From a virus: DNA of 27,638 nucleotides. The notes under the pieces are model-generated. The model was given only the letters and a program-made list of their open reading frames with translations. It had not been told where the DNA came from and did not search any database. The stretch is taken from positions 1-27,638 of the IMG/VR virus record IMGVR_UViG_3300030328_001637. One strand, written 5' to 3'. This document shows positions 7,235-14,348 of this stretch, piece after piece (the stretch's first letter is position 1; every line of letters starts with the position of its first letter). The position numbers and the translations under genes are program-made.

Positions 7235-8659
7235 ATGGCTGATAAATACAGCATAAGTACCGGAAACGCAATGCAGTCTTCTTCTATCAATGATAGCAGG
7301 CGGATGTATAATTTCGGTGAAAGAGTAGCTGAACTGGCTCCTCAACAGTCTCCATTTTTTGTCTATCTCTCAAAAGTTGCTAAGAAATCCACGGATGACC
7401 CTGTATTCAAATTTTTGGAACAGCGTCATCAGTGGCAACGCCGCAATTTTGAGGTAAAAACAGAAAACGAAGTAGCCGCCGCTTATGGTGGTTCTGGAGG
7501 TGGAGGCTTTGCCTACGGCTCTGGTGATAAGGTTCTCGTTGACTGTTTGTACGACAAATATGGTAGAGTTGTTACAACAGCAGTTCAACCCGGTTTTTTA
7601 TTAAAAGACCAACTAGTACAAATAGAGTGTAAGTATGCTTCTAATGGAAGTTCTTACGCTAGTGCAGTTCATTTAGCTACTTTTAAAGTAGCCGCAGTCC
7701 CAGACATTACAAGTAATGCTGATTCTGCTGGATTACAGTTAACTTTCGTAGGACTTTCTTTACCGGGCACAGGAGCAGTAACACCTGCTGATGCATCTAA
7801 GATTAAAGTCGAAGCTGATGCAAAAGGTCAAGTAATTGGCTCAGCATTTGCTGAAGGTGGAACTGACCCAGAGGGCTGGAAAGATGAGCTATATGACAGA
7901 GAAGGTTATGTGCAGATTTTTAAAACTGCTATACCAATGTTCTCAGGTACTGCAATGGCTACACGCTATCGTGGTAAGGCTGATGAATACAAAAGAGTTT
8001 GGCAAGAAAAGCTAATGGAACATAAGATGGATATCGAGCATGCAATGCTTTTTGGTATCGGTTCTGATGATTCATCTGCTACTGGCCCAGTTAGACGCTC
8101 TTGGGGTATTCTACCTTATACTGAGAGGTATGGAAAGATAAAATCTTTCACATATGCTAGCTCTGGTTATGACGATTTCTTAACTGCAATGGAAGATATT
8201 TTCGCACCGGAATCCGGTAATAGTGGAAATAAGCTTGTACTTGCTTCTAGGAAAGTAATTACTTGGTTGAATAAACTAGGTTCTGACTCATTCTTGGGTA
8301 ACACAGTAGCACTAGGTCATACAGCAACCTCCTCTGGTGGTTCTAATGCCTATGCACTTGATATTCAGAATATTAAGGGTCAGTTTGGTCATAATGTATC
8401 TACAGTTAACACTATATATGGTAACCTTCATTTTGTTGCAGAGCCTCTATTTAGAGGAATGTACGAAGATTACGCTGTAATGATTGACATGAAAAATGTT
8501 GCTTACAGACCACTTGCTGGTAATGGTGTAAATCGTGATACTCATATTATAACTAATGTTCAAAATAACAATGTTGACGGAAGAAAAGATATCGTCATGA
8601 CCGAAGCTGGTCTTGAGATTCAACTTCCTGAAACTCATGCTATTTTGAAGTGGTCATAA
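7235..8659 (+). CDS. major capsid protein, SU10-like HK97 fold
   Basis: This 474-residue shell subunit resembles the SU10 major capsid family. The N-terminus (RRMYNFGERVAELAPQQSPFF) and the segment PVFKFLEQRHQWQRRNFEV are typical, as is the later block with YRGKADEYKRVWQEKLMEHKMDIEHAMLFG (split here by positions about 245-275). Residues about 105-205 are beta-rich and Gly/Ala/Ser-rich and probably form an inserted domain on the outside of the shell. The C-terminus (VMTEAGLEIQLPETHAILKWS) is also family-like. GGAG lies 7 bases before the ATG. The gene follows the scaffold and is followed by a hairpin, consistent with separately tuned, high expression. Confidence 0.92.
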   Translation: MADKYSISTGNAMQSSSINDSRRMYNFGERVAELAPQQSPFFVYLSKVAKKSTDDPVFKFLEQRHQWQRRNFEVKTENEVAAAYGGSGGGGFAYGSGDKVLVDCLYDKYGRVVTTAVQPGFLLKDQLVQIECKYASNGSSYASAVHLATFKVAAVPDITSNADSAGLQLTFVGLSLPGTGAVTPADASKIKVEADAKGQVIGSAFAEGGTDPEGWKDELYDREGYVQIFKTAIPMFSGTAMATRYRGKADEYKRVWQEKLMEHKMDIEHAMLFGIGSDDSSATGPVRRSWGILPYTERYGKIKSFTYASSGYDDFLTAMEDIFAPESGNSGNKLVLASRKVITWLNKLGSDSFLGNTVALGHTATSSGGSNAYALDIQNIKGQFGHNVSTVNTIYGNLHFVAEPLFRGMYEDYAVMIDMKNVAYRPLAGNGVNRDTHIITNVQNNNVDGRKDIVMTEAGLEIQLPETHAILKWS

Positions 8660-8678
8660 TATAGGGCTTAACTTGTTT

Positions 8679-8702
8679 GAGGGGTGGTTAATTCTGCCCC
8701 TC
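8679..8702 (+). terminator. hairpin after the major capsid gene, possible weak terminator
   Basis: GAGGGGT (8679-8685) can pair with GCCCCTC (8696-8702), six Watson-Crick pairs plus one G-T, around a 10-base loop. There is no clear T-tract after it (ATTCTAAATG follows), so it is at best a leaky terminator or an RNA-stabilising 3' hairpin behind the highly expressed capsid gene. Confidence 0.42.
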
Positions 8703-8722
8703 ATTCTAAATGAAAGATAATT

Positions 8723-8830
8723 ATGAAAGATAAAAAAGAAAAATCAGTCTCTAAGAAGGAAGTTGCTAAGAAGGTTAAAAAAGAATCTCCAAAGACAACT
8801 AGAGGTGTTTACACAAAACGAGGCAGATAA
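8723..8830 (+). CDS. 35-residue highly basic mini-protein
   Basis: The product has 12 Lys and 3 Arg among 35 residues, arranged as KKEVAKKVKKESPKTTRG and ending YTKRGR, so it is strongly positive and probably disordered or nucleic-acid-binding. Its TAA overlaps the next ATG (TAATG). The upstream AAAGATAA is only a weak ribosome site. The position behind the major capsid gene suggests a small head-associated or DNA-associated protein, but that is speculation. Confidence 0.58.
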   Translation: MKDKKEKSVSKKEVAKKVKKESPKTTRGVYTKRGR

Positions 8831-8952
8831 TGGGAATGGTTACATCTAATACTGTTGGTGGTGAGTTTCAATCTGGAAAAGAAGAAACAAACAATAATAG
8901 TAGAAGAACTGTAGTTAAGCCTAAGCCTAAAATTAAACGGAGTAAAAAGTGA
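8830..8952 (+). CDS. 40-residue small protein with basic C-terminal tail
   Basis: The ATG overlaps the preceding stop; a second in-frame ATG lies two codons on. The first half is Gly/Ser/Asn/Thr-rich, and the last 12 residues are almost all Lys, Arg and Pro (KPKPKIKRSKK). CGAGG upstream is a plausible ribosome site. Its TGA overlaps the GTG start of the next gene as GTGA. It resembles the previous mini-protein in having a basic end. No family recognised. Confidence 0.55.
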   Translation: MGMVTSNTVGGEFQSGKEETNNNSRRTVVKPKPKIKRSKK

Positions 8953-9716
8953 GTAGAATACTACAATACCTAAATCCATTTGATGAAGAGTCAAGAGCTA
9001 GAAGAGCCGATAGAAAAGGTAGAGCTGAATCATTTGGAAGTCAGTTTGCAAAAACACCTGCTGAGCAGTTAGAACTAGCTAGACAAAGTGGTGGAGATGT
9101 TGCTACATCAGCCGCTGAAGGCTTCTTAAGAGAAGGTTCACAAGGAGGTCAAATGGACTTAGGTTCAATGATGGAAGGATTTGACCCTCAAAATGCAGAA
9201 AGCGTTAGGCAGATGCAAAGAGCTTTAAATCAAGCTGGATTTACAGATGAAGAAGGTAACCCTTTATCAGAAGATGGCAAGTTAGGAGCTAAAACAACTG
9301 GTGCTTTACGAAGAATGCAAGGTGGACATAGAAGTGACAATGCTAATATGAATGAGCTAAAAGGCGGTCAAGGCAGTTTTATGGACAACTTTACTAATGT
9401 TAATGACAGCGGTAAAGATTTGCTGTATAGTCGTGATGGTCGTGGTTCTAGAACAGCAATGACAGGTGGTCAAAAAGTTGCAAGCAATATTCCAATGCTT
9501 GGTGGAATGGCATCAGATGCTATTGCTCCTGAAAACTATGTTGATTTAAACACTAAGGTACGCCAAAATACAGTTGGTGATATAAGAAGTGGTGCTAAAT
9601 CAATAGATGACGCAATAGAATCTGCCGCACCTTGGTTGGGTAATTCAAGTCTATATAGAGGCGCTAAATCAGGAATTAAAAGATTCTTTGATAGAGCCGG
9701 GGACGCAGAATATTAA
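8949..9716 (+). CDS. virion-type protein with peptidoglycan-binding-like repeat
   Basis: The gene starts at GTG (GTGA overlap with the previous stop; CGGAG upstream) and encodes 255 residues. Residues about 84-125 (SVRQMQRALNQAGFTD, then SEDGKLGAKTTGALRRMQ) match the helical peptidoglycan_binding_1 pattern, including the DGxxGxxT turn. The N-terminus is basic and helical (ESRARRADRKGRAESFG). The rest is Gly/Ser/Asn-rich, as in flexible structural proteins. It lies in the head-tail joining region, directly before a second gene with the same motif. A role in wall contact during DNA entry is possible, but such modules can also serve purely structural purposes. Confidence 0.82.
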   Translation: MSRILQYLNPFDEESRARRADRKGRAESFGSQFAKTPAEQLELARQSGGDVATSAAEGFLREGSQGGQMDLGSMMEGFDPQNAESVRQMQRALNQAGFTDEEGNPLSEDGKLGAKTTGALRRMQGGHRSDNANMNELKGGQGSFMDNFTNVNDSGKDLLYSRDGRGSRTAMTGGQKVASNIPMLGGMASDAIAPENYVDLNTKVRQNTVGDIRSGAKSIDDAIESAAPWLGNSSLYRGAKSGIKRFFDRAGDAEY

Positions 9717-10354
9717 TGGCAGTCTATGGTGGACAAAGAGGTGGCCTTGCTTCTCGTATGGGAACATACGATAGTGAGGCTGGTTCTTCTAATAATATGT
9801 TTGGTTTAAATGAACAAGGCAAAGAAAATGTAGCTAATTTTACTGGTAACATAAAAGATAAAATAAAAGGCGCATTAACTAAAGCAAGTGATGCTTATGG
9901 GGATGCTAAAAGCCAAGGTTATATAGGTAAGCACAAAGGTATTGACTTTCTTCATGGAGCACCTACTATGAAAGATGTAGGGCAAGGAATAGGAACAGCT
10001 TATGGTAATGTTAGAAAGTTTTTTGGAGATAGATTGAATGCTATGAAGCAACAACCTCAAGAAGCTTCAGTTCCTCCAACAGTTTCATCTAGTTTTACTG
10101 GACAAGGTCAAGGAACTCATGACACTACAGTTCAAGGTCAGAATAAAGTATTTGGAAAAGATACAGTATCTTATGACCCTCAAATGTTTTACTCTATGAA
10201 AAATCCAAATACAACAATGGAAAATTTTACAAAAGAGCAAGTTCCGGGTTTGCAACAATTTTTAAAAAGCGAAAACCTTTATGAAGGTGAGGTAGATGGA
10301 ATAGCTGGGCCTCAAACTATAAGTGCTTGGAATAAATTTACAGGAGCAAGTTAA
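9716..10354 (+). CDS. virion-type protein with C-terminal peptidoglycan-binding-like repeat
   Basis: This 212-residue protein is joined to the previous gene by TAATG. The N-terminal two thirds are Gly/Lys/Gln-rich with helical pieces (VANFTGNIKDKIKGAL). Residues about 175-210 (VPGLQQFLKSENLYEGEV, DGIAGPQTISAWNKF) form a peptidoglycan_binding_1-like unit with the DGIAGPQT turn, close in style to DGRVGPKT of the endolysin. Some Gly/Ser/Gln linkers resemble those in the preceding protein, so the pair may have arisen from a shared module. No catalytic domain is seen. Probably a minor virion component. Confidence 0.82.
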   Translation: MAVYGGQRGGLASRMGTYDSEAGSSNNMFGLNEQGKENVANFTGNIKDKIKGALTKASDAYGDAKSQGYIGKHKGIDFLHGAPTMKDVGQGIGTAYGNVRKFFGDRLNAMKQQPQEASVPPTVSSSFTGQGQGTHDTTVQGQNKVFGKDTVSYDPQMFYSMKNPNTTMENFTKEQVPGLQQFLKSENLYEGEVDGIAGPQTISAWNKFTGAS

Positions 10355-11451
10355 TGAGTTTTACAGCAAAAATTGGACAAATAACTGGGGGTGCATCAAA
10401 TAATGATTCTGCCACTGTATCAACGGCTTTGGTAAATGCACAACATGAGATAATAGCTAAGATATCTCAATTTAATCCTGATATGTTACATAGCATGTCT
10501 ACTGAGGAAACACAGACTAACAATAGTAGTGACTTGGAACCGTTGGACATAAACACTGTAGTGCTTAATGTAACAAGACTGGATTCTACAAATAGCATAA
10601 CAAGAAATTGCACCCCCATAGATAGAAAATTTGTAGAAAAAGCTACAGATGCAGATAGTATATACTATGCTCCTAAGACATCTCCTGTGTATACGCTTGA
10701 TAAAGGAAAAGTTTATGTTTATCCTGCGCCTACAGGTTCAGAAAATGCTACAATTACAAAAGTAGAACCCGGAGCAATAAATGATAACGCAGAAACAGTT
10801 GCTAATATGCCTACAAGCTTAAAACCTTTATTGATTAATATTGCATCTAAAGAAGTTATAATACAAAGATTAGGTGAGTTTACTGCAAAATTACCATCAG
10901 ATTTAAATGATACTACTGCATTTGACACTATATCAGATTTTGATGATAGCTTAGGAATAACTACTGCTTTACCTAGTATACATGCTGATTATCAAGATGC
11001 TGTAGATAAAGCACAGAATTTAATAGACGATGTAAGTCAAATAGGTGGAGATGTTAATGTAGATGGCAGTGGAACTGATATTTATTCTGCTCAAAAATGG
11101 TTAGTGGACGAAGACCCTGAGATGTTACAGGGAACATTATCTACTGCTAGTCAAGAACTGCAAAGAGCTCAAGCTGTACTTGCAGGCTATAGTCAAGAAT
11201 TAAATAAATACCAAGCAGAAGTATCAAAAGAAAGTGCTGAAGCAGGTCAAGCATTGCAAGAATATCAAGCAAATTTAAATAAAAAGATTACATCTTTTAC
11301 CACATTAATTGGTAAATTAACTACCGATTATCAATGGTTAACACAGCAGTTGCAAATAATAACAAGTAATATTGCAGAAGGATATGCTTTAATAGGTATA
11401 AAAGCATTAGACTCTCAATCTAAAGCACTAGGTGGAGGTATAGCTAGATGA
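10354..11451 (+). CDS. probable head-tail connector-region structural protein with long coiled coil
   Basis: The gene encodes 365 residues, starting in a TAATG junction with GGAGC just upstream. Residues 1-190 look globular: a helical start (ALVNAQHEIIAKISQF), then a beta-rich part (SPVYTLDKGKVYVYPAPTG). Residues about 205-345 are predominantly helical with a long Gln/Ala/Glu coiled coil (ELQRAQAVLAGYSQELNK, EYQANLNKKI). Position immediately before the adaptor genes indicates a connector or neck-region virion component. I recognise the general type from environmental phages but cannot give a named homologue. Its TGA overlaps the next ATG. Confidence 0.8.
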   Translation: MSFTAKIGQITGGASNNDSATVSTALVNAQHEIIAKISQFNPDMLHSMSTEETQTNNSSDLEPLDINTVVLNVTRLDSTNSITRNCTPIDRKFVEKATDADSIYYAPKTSPVYTLDKGKVYVYPAPTGSENATITKVEPGAINDNAETVANMPTSLKPLLINIASKEVIIQRLGEFTAKLPSDLNDTTAFDTISDFDDSLGITTALPSIHADYQDAVDKAQNLIDDVSQIGGDVNVDGSGTDIYSAQKWLVDEDPEMLQGTLSTASQELQRAQAVLAGYSQELNKYQAEVSKESAEAGQALQEYQANLNKKITSFTTLIGKLTTDYQWLTQQLQIITSNIAEGYALIGIKALDSQSKALGGGIAR

Positions 11452-11726
11452 AACTAAAAGAAATAGTAGAATTAGTACAACAACATCATCCTAATCTTGG
11501 TGCTCAAGAAATAGTAAAAATGGTTAATAGAGCACAAGATGAATATTGCTCTAGGACAAGATTGTTAGAAGATGCTGTAAAGTTTACATTAGTAAAAGAC
11601 CAAAGAGGTTATAGTCTAAGTGTATCAGGTAATGATGACCAAATTATGGAAATAAAGAATGTAGACTTAGATGGTAAAAGTATAAAAAGATTTTTAGGTA
11701 GACCATATAAAAGGGACTTAACATGA
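11448..11726 (+). CDS. head-tail adaptor, N-terminal half (split gene)
   Basis: This 92-residue protein starts in an ATGA overlap. It has an N-terminal helical pair (LKEIVELVQQHHPNLGAQ; IVKMVNRAQDEYCSRTRLLE) followed by a beta strand pattern (DQRGYSLSVSG; DQIMEIKNVDLDGKSIKRF). This matches the first half of gp4-like head-tail adaptors, where a VNRAQ..(F/Y)...T.LL helix is followed by ...Y.L......I..V..DG. It stops after GRPYKRDLT, where the usual single-chain protein would continue. The next gene supplies the missing part, with a 4-base overlap. Adaptors of this type attach below the portal and hold DNA in the head. Confidence 0.78.
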   Translation: MKLKEIVELVQQHHPNLGAQEIVKMVNRAQDEYCSRTRLLEDAVKFTLVKDQRGYSLSVSGNDDQIMEIKNVDLDGKSIKRFLGRPYKRDLT

Positions 11727-12118
11727 GTAGTATAAGACAATGGGTTTGGTGGACAGAAAGAGGAGCTATATGGATTGGTTATTATGATGAAAATAAAACA
11801 GAAGAAGAACAATTTATAAGCCCTGATGATACTGTAGCAGGAAAAGATATAACTGTTTTTTATTACAAAAAATCAGACCACTTTACTTTACCTAGCGCAA
11901 GTGATGCTTGGGAAGCTCAAATACCAGAAATACCTGAGCAATTTCATGATGCTTTAGTAAATAAGGCTATAGCTATAGGATATGAAAAAAGTCCTGAAGG
12001 AATACCTATGGCGCAATATTTTAATGGCAAATTTGAAGACGATGTAAAGAACGGAAGAAAATATGCTTACAGAGGAAGAACTGGAACATTTAAAGAAATT
12101 GGAGGAACTGATTTTTAA
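11723..12118 (+). CDS. head-tail adaptor, C-terminal half (split gene)
   Basis: This 131-residue protein overlaps the previous gene as ATGA, in the -1 frame relative to it. It begins with WVWWTERGAIWIGYYDE, then PDDTVAGKDITVFYYKKSD and PEIPEQFHDALVNKAIAIGY, the pattern expected in the second half of gp4-like adaptors (strand block followed by the EIPE..HDAL helix). It lacks the N-terminal helices, which lie in the upstream 92-residue protein. The two are most simply read as one adaptor made as two chains. Upstream of its ATG the frame is closed by a TAA at about 11708, so any indel explaining the split would have to lie within roughly 15 bases. Confidence 0.78.
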   Translation: MSSIRQWVWWTERGAIWIGYYDENKTEEEQFISPDDTVAGKDITVFYYKKSDHFTLPSASDAWEAQIPEIPEQFHDALVNKAIAIGYEKSPEGIPMAQYFNGKFEDDVKNGRKYAYRGRTGTFKEIGGTDF

Positions 12119-12372
12119 TGTGGGATGTTAATAGTAGTTTTAACTTGATAAATCTCGCTTTTAATAAATTAGATGAATCTTCTTTTTTTGACAGGAATTT
12201 GTTTCAAACAATTGCTGGAATAGCATCTACTTCTTTTACTAGTGTAGGTACTCCAACAACAACATATTCTGGAGTAAGTAATCAATCTGGAGTATGGAGT
12301 CAGCAAACTGTTCCTAATACTCCATCGTTTTCTAATGTAGCTAATGCAACAACAACAACATGGAGTGAATAA
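12118..12372 (+). CDS. small Ser/Thr-rich structural protein
   Basis: An 84-residue protein in a TAATG junction (GGAGG lies upstream at slightly long spacing). The N-terminus (WDVNSSFNLINLAFNKLDE) is helical with aromatics. The C-terminal half is Ser/Thr/Val-rich with repeating YSGVSNQSGVW and FSNVANATTTTW pieces. It carries no enzyme motif. The location between adaptor and fibre genes suggests a small tail or fibre-attachment component. Family not recognised. Confidence 0.75.
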   Translation: MWDVNSSFNLINLAFNKLDESSFFDRNLFQTIAGIASTSFTSVGTPTTTYSGVSNQSGVWSQQTVPNTPSFSNVANATTTTWSE

Positions 12373-12716
12373 TGGCAGGTAGTTTAAGTCATCCTAATAA
12401 AATTAAAGATGTGTACAAAAATTTAGTTTTTTATAAAGATTCTGATTCTAAGTTTTATAGAGACAATGGAACTGCTGATGTTGAATTAAATTTAGGAGGT
12501 GGGCATACAGGTATTAATAATAGCCTAGCTTGGTTAAACTTTACTACAACAAGTGTAGTTAGTAGTGGTAGTTTATTTGAAATAAATAACAATAGTTCTA
12601 ATGTATTTAAAATAGATACAAATGGAACTTTAACTTTAAAAAACCAAACAGGTAATCCTACTGCTGTTGAAGGTGGGATTTACTTTAAAAATGGTAACTT
12701 ATATCTAGGAATATAA
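12372..12716 (+). CDS. short fibre-like beta protein
   Basis: This 114-residue protein has a fibre-like composition (Asn, Ser, Thr, Gly). The segment FEINNNSSNVFKIDTNGTLTL resembles one repeat of beta-rich phage fibres, and its end, GGIYFKNGNLYLGI, is like the C-terminus of the 415-residue fibre (TLFSDTSNNNAYIYI). It could be a short tip or a single-repeat relative of the fibres that follow. GGAG is present upstream and both ends overlap neighbours as TAATG. Confidence 0.75.
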   Translation: MAGSLSHPNKIKDVYKNLVFYKDSDSKFYRDNGTADVELNLGGGHTGINNSLAWLNFTTTSVVSSGSLFEINNNSSNVFKIDTNGTLTLKNQTGNPTAVEGGIYFKNGNLYLGI

Positions 12717-12913
12717 TGTCTAAATTAGTAAATTTAAGTGAAGGAAGTAAAGAGGCGAAAAAGTCTGATACTAAATTCACTGTTAAGGAGGTTGGGTATC
12801 TTTTACAGTTAGTAGAAAATACAAAACATAATGGTCAAGCTTTGGAATTAGCTTTAATTTGTAAAATAAAACTTCAAAGCAAACTAGAAAACTTAACAAA
12901 ATATAAGGATTAA
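12716..12913 (+). CDS. small helical protein preceding fibre 1 (possible fibre chaperone or linker)
   Basis: A 65-residue protein: a polar Lys/Ser-rich start, then FTVKEVGYLLQLVEN and LALICKIKLQSKLENL helices. It ends 2 bases before the first MASWK fibre. The 52-residue protein at 14187-14345 has the same shape and the same position before the second MASWK fibre. Similar short 'F-x-x-x-EL-x-x-LLx' helical proteins occur among fibre genes of environmental phages (recall, not a search). An assembly-factor or adaptor role is inferred from position only. Confidence 0.72.
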   Translation: MSKLVNLSEGSKEAKKSDTKFTVKEVGYLLQLVENTKHNGQALELALICKIKLQSKLENLTKYKD

Positions 12914-12915
12914 AA

Positions 12916-14163
12916 ATGGCAAGTTGGAAACGAATAATCACTACCAGTGATGATAGTGCTTATAAAAATAGTAATTTAGTATCTTCTGATATACCAGCTG
13001 ATGCAGTAACTCAAGCTAAAATTGCAGATGATGCGGTTGGTGGTGACCAATTAGCCAGTGGCGCAATAAATCATCCTAGTAAATTTGATGCTGATGTAGT
13101 TACTGCCAATGCAATTGGAGCTAATGAAGTTGGTTCTTCTGAGATTGCGGCTAATGCAGTAGGTGCTAGTGAGTTAAATGTATCTGGAAATGGAACTAGT
13201 GGTTATCTATTATCATCAGATGCTGATGGAACATTTAGTTGGGTTGCTCCTAATACAGGAGACATTACTGGAGTAACTGCTGGAACTGGCTTAAGTGGCG
13301 GTGGTGATACAGGTGCTTTAACATTAAACATTGGTACTAGTCAATCTAGTATAACAGAAATTATAAATTCAGCTTTAATTCTAGGAGCTGGTACTAATAA
13401 ACCTAGAATTAAATTTGATTTTGATGGTACGCCAACAGAAGGAAGAATATTGTTTGCTGTTGATTCTGATACAGACACTTTGGAGCTTGTAAATTGTGGT
13501 ACTGCTTCTTCAAACCAAGACATATTAAGACCAACTGCAAATAGAAGTGTTGGATTAGGTGACGCTAATCACTTATGGGACACTATTCACTCTAGGGAAG
13601 TTGTAGTTCCTGCTGGTGGATTAGTATTTGGTACTACAACTATTACAGCAAATGCGGGTGAATTAAACCTACTTGACGGGGTAACTGCAACAACTGCAGA
13701 GCTTAACTATACTGATGGTGTAACATCTAATATTCAGACTCAATTAGATGCAAAAGCGGCATCTGCTGGTAGTTCAAGTCAAAATTTTGCAACAGCTAAT
13801 TTAGTTGTAGGAGGTAATTTAACAGTTAGTGGTACTACAACAACTATTAATACTGCAACACTTACTGTTGAAGATAAATTAATTAAACTTGGTGATGTAA
13901 CAACTCCTACTACTACAACTGGACACCTAGCTGGTATTCAAGTAGAAACAAGTGCTACAGAAGCTGAGTGGCCAGAATTAAAATGGGCTAATGATGGTAA
14001 CCTTACTGGTTGGAGTTTATCTGACCATAAAGGAACATCAAATGAAGACTTCCCCGTATCAGTTATGAAATTTGGAACAAGTGCCCCTAGTGGTGCACCA
14101 GATTCAGGAGCAGGAACGCTGTTTTCTGATACATCAAATAACAACGCTTATATCTACATATAA
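12916..14163 (+). CDS. tail fibre protein 1
   Basis: This 415-residue fibre begins MASWKRIITTSDDSAY. Residues about 25-95 contain irregular Ala-rich repeats (ADAVTQAKIADDAVGG, ASGAIN, ANAIGANEVGSSEIAANAVGASELN). They are followed by TGVTAGTGLSGGG and then the fibre motif ANAGELNLLDGVTATTAELN (near residues 240-265), common in tail fibres of environmental phages. It ends in a Gly/Ser/Asn tip, GAGTLFSDTSNNNAYIYI. No enzymatic or self-cleaving chaperone domain is visible. AAGGA upstream fits the ATG. Expected role: trimeric shaft or host-contact fibre. Confidence 0.86.
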   Translation: MASWKRIITTSDDSAYKNSNLVSSDIPADAVTQAKIADDAVGGDQLASGAINHPSKFDADVVTANAIGANEVGSSEIAANAVGASELNVSGNGTSGYLLSSDADGTFSWVAPNTGDITGVTAGTGLSGGGDTGALTLNIGTSQSSITEIINSALILGAGTNKPRIKFDFDGTPTEGRILFAVDSDTDTLELVNCGTASSNQDILRPTANRSVGLGDANHLWDTIHSREVVVPAGGLVFGTTTITANAGELNLLDGVTATTAELNYTDGVTSNIQTQLDAKAASAGSSSQNFATANLVVGGNLTVSGTTTTINTATLTVEDKLIKLGDVTTPTTTTGHLAGIQVETSATEAEWPELKWANDGNLTGWSLSDHKGTSNEDFPVSVMKFGTSAPSGAPDSGAGTLFSDTSNNNAYIYI

Positions 14164-14186
14164 GCATAACTTAAAAGGAGAGAGAT

Positions 14187-14345
14187 ATGAACTTTAAACT
14201 ATCTAGTGATGAGTTAGTAGTCCTTCTACAATGCATGCAATCTGCTCAAATAACTGGCAAAGATGCCATTCCATTTGGGGTTTTGCTTGAAAAAGTAGGG
14301 GCTCATTATGAAAAAGTAGTTGCTTCAGAGAAAAAGGAAAAGTAA
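14187..14345 (+). CDS. 52-residue helical protein preceding fibre 2
   Basis: The start is set by a strong AAAAGGAGA site. The sequence begins MNFKLSSDELVVLLQCMQ and continues with PFGVLLEKVGAHYEKV and a Lys/Glu tail. In size, helix pattern and position it mirrors the 65-residue protein at 12716-12913, and it ends 3 bases before the second MASWK fibre. The two probably share an origin or job, perhaps in fibre folding or attachment (inference). Confidence 0.74.
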   Translation: MNFKLSSDELVVLLQCMQSAQITGKDAIPFGVLLEKVGAHYEKVVASEKKEK

Positions 14346-14348
14346 TAG

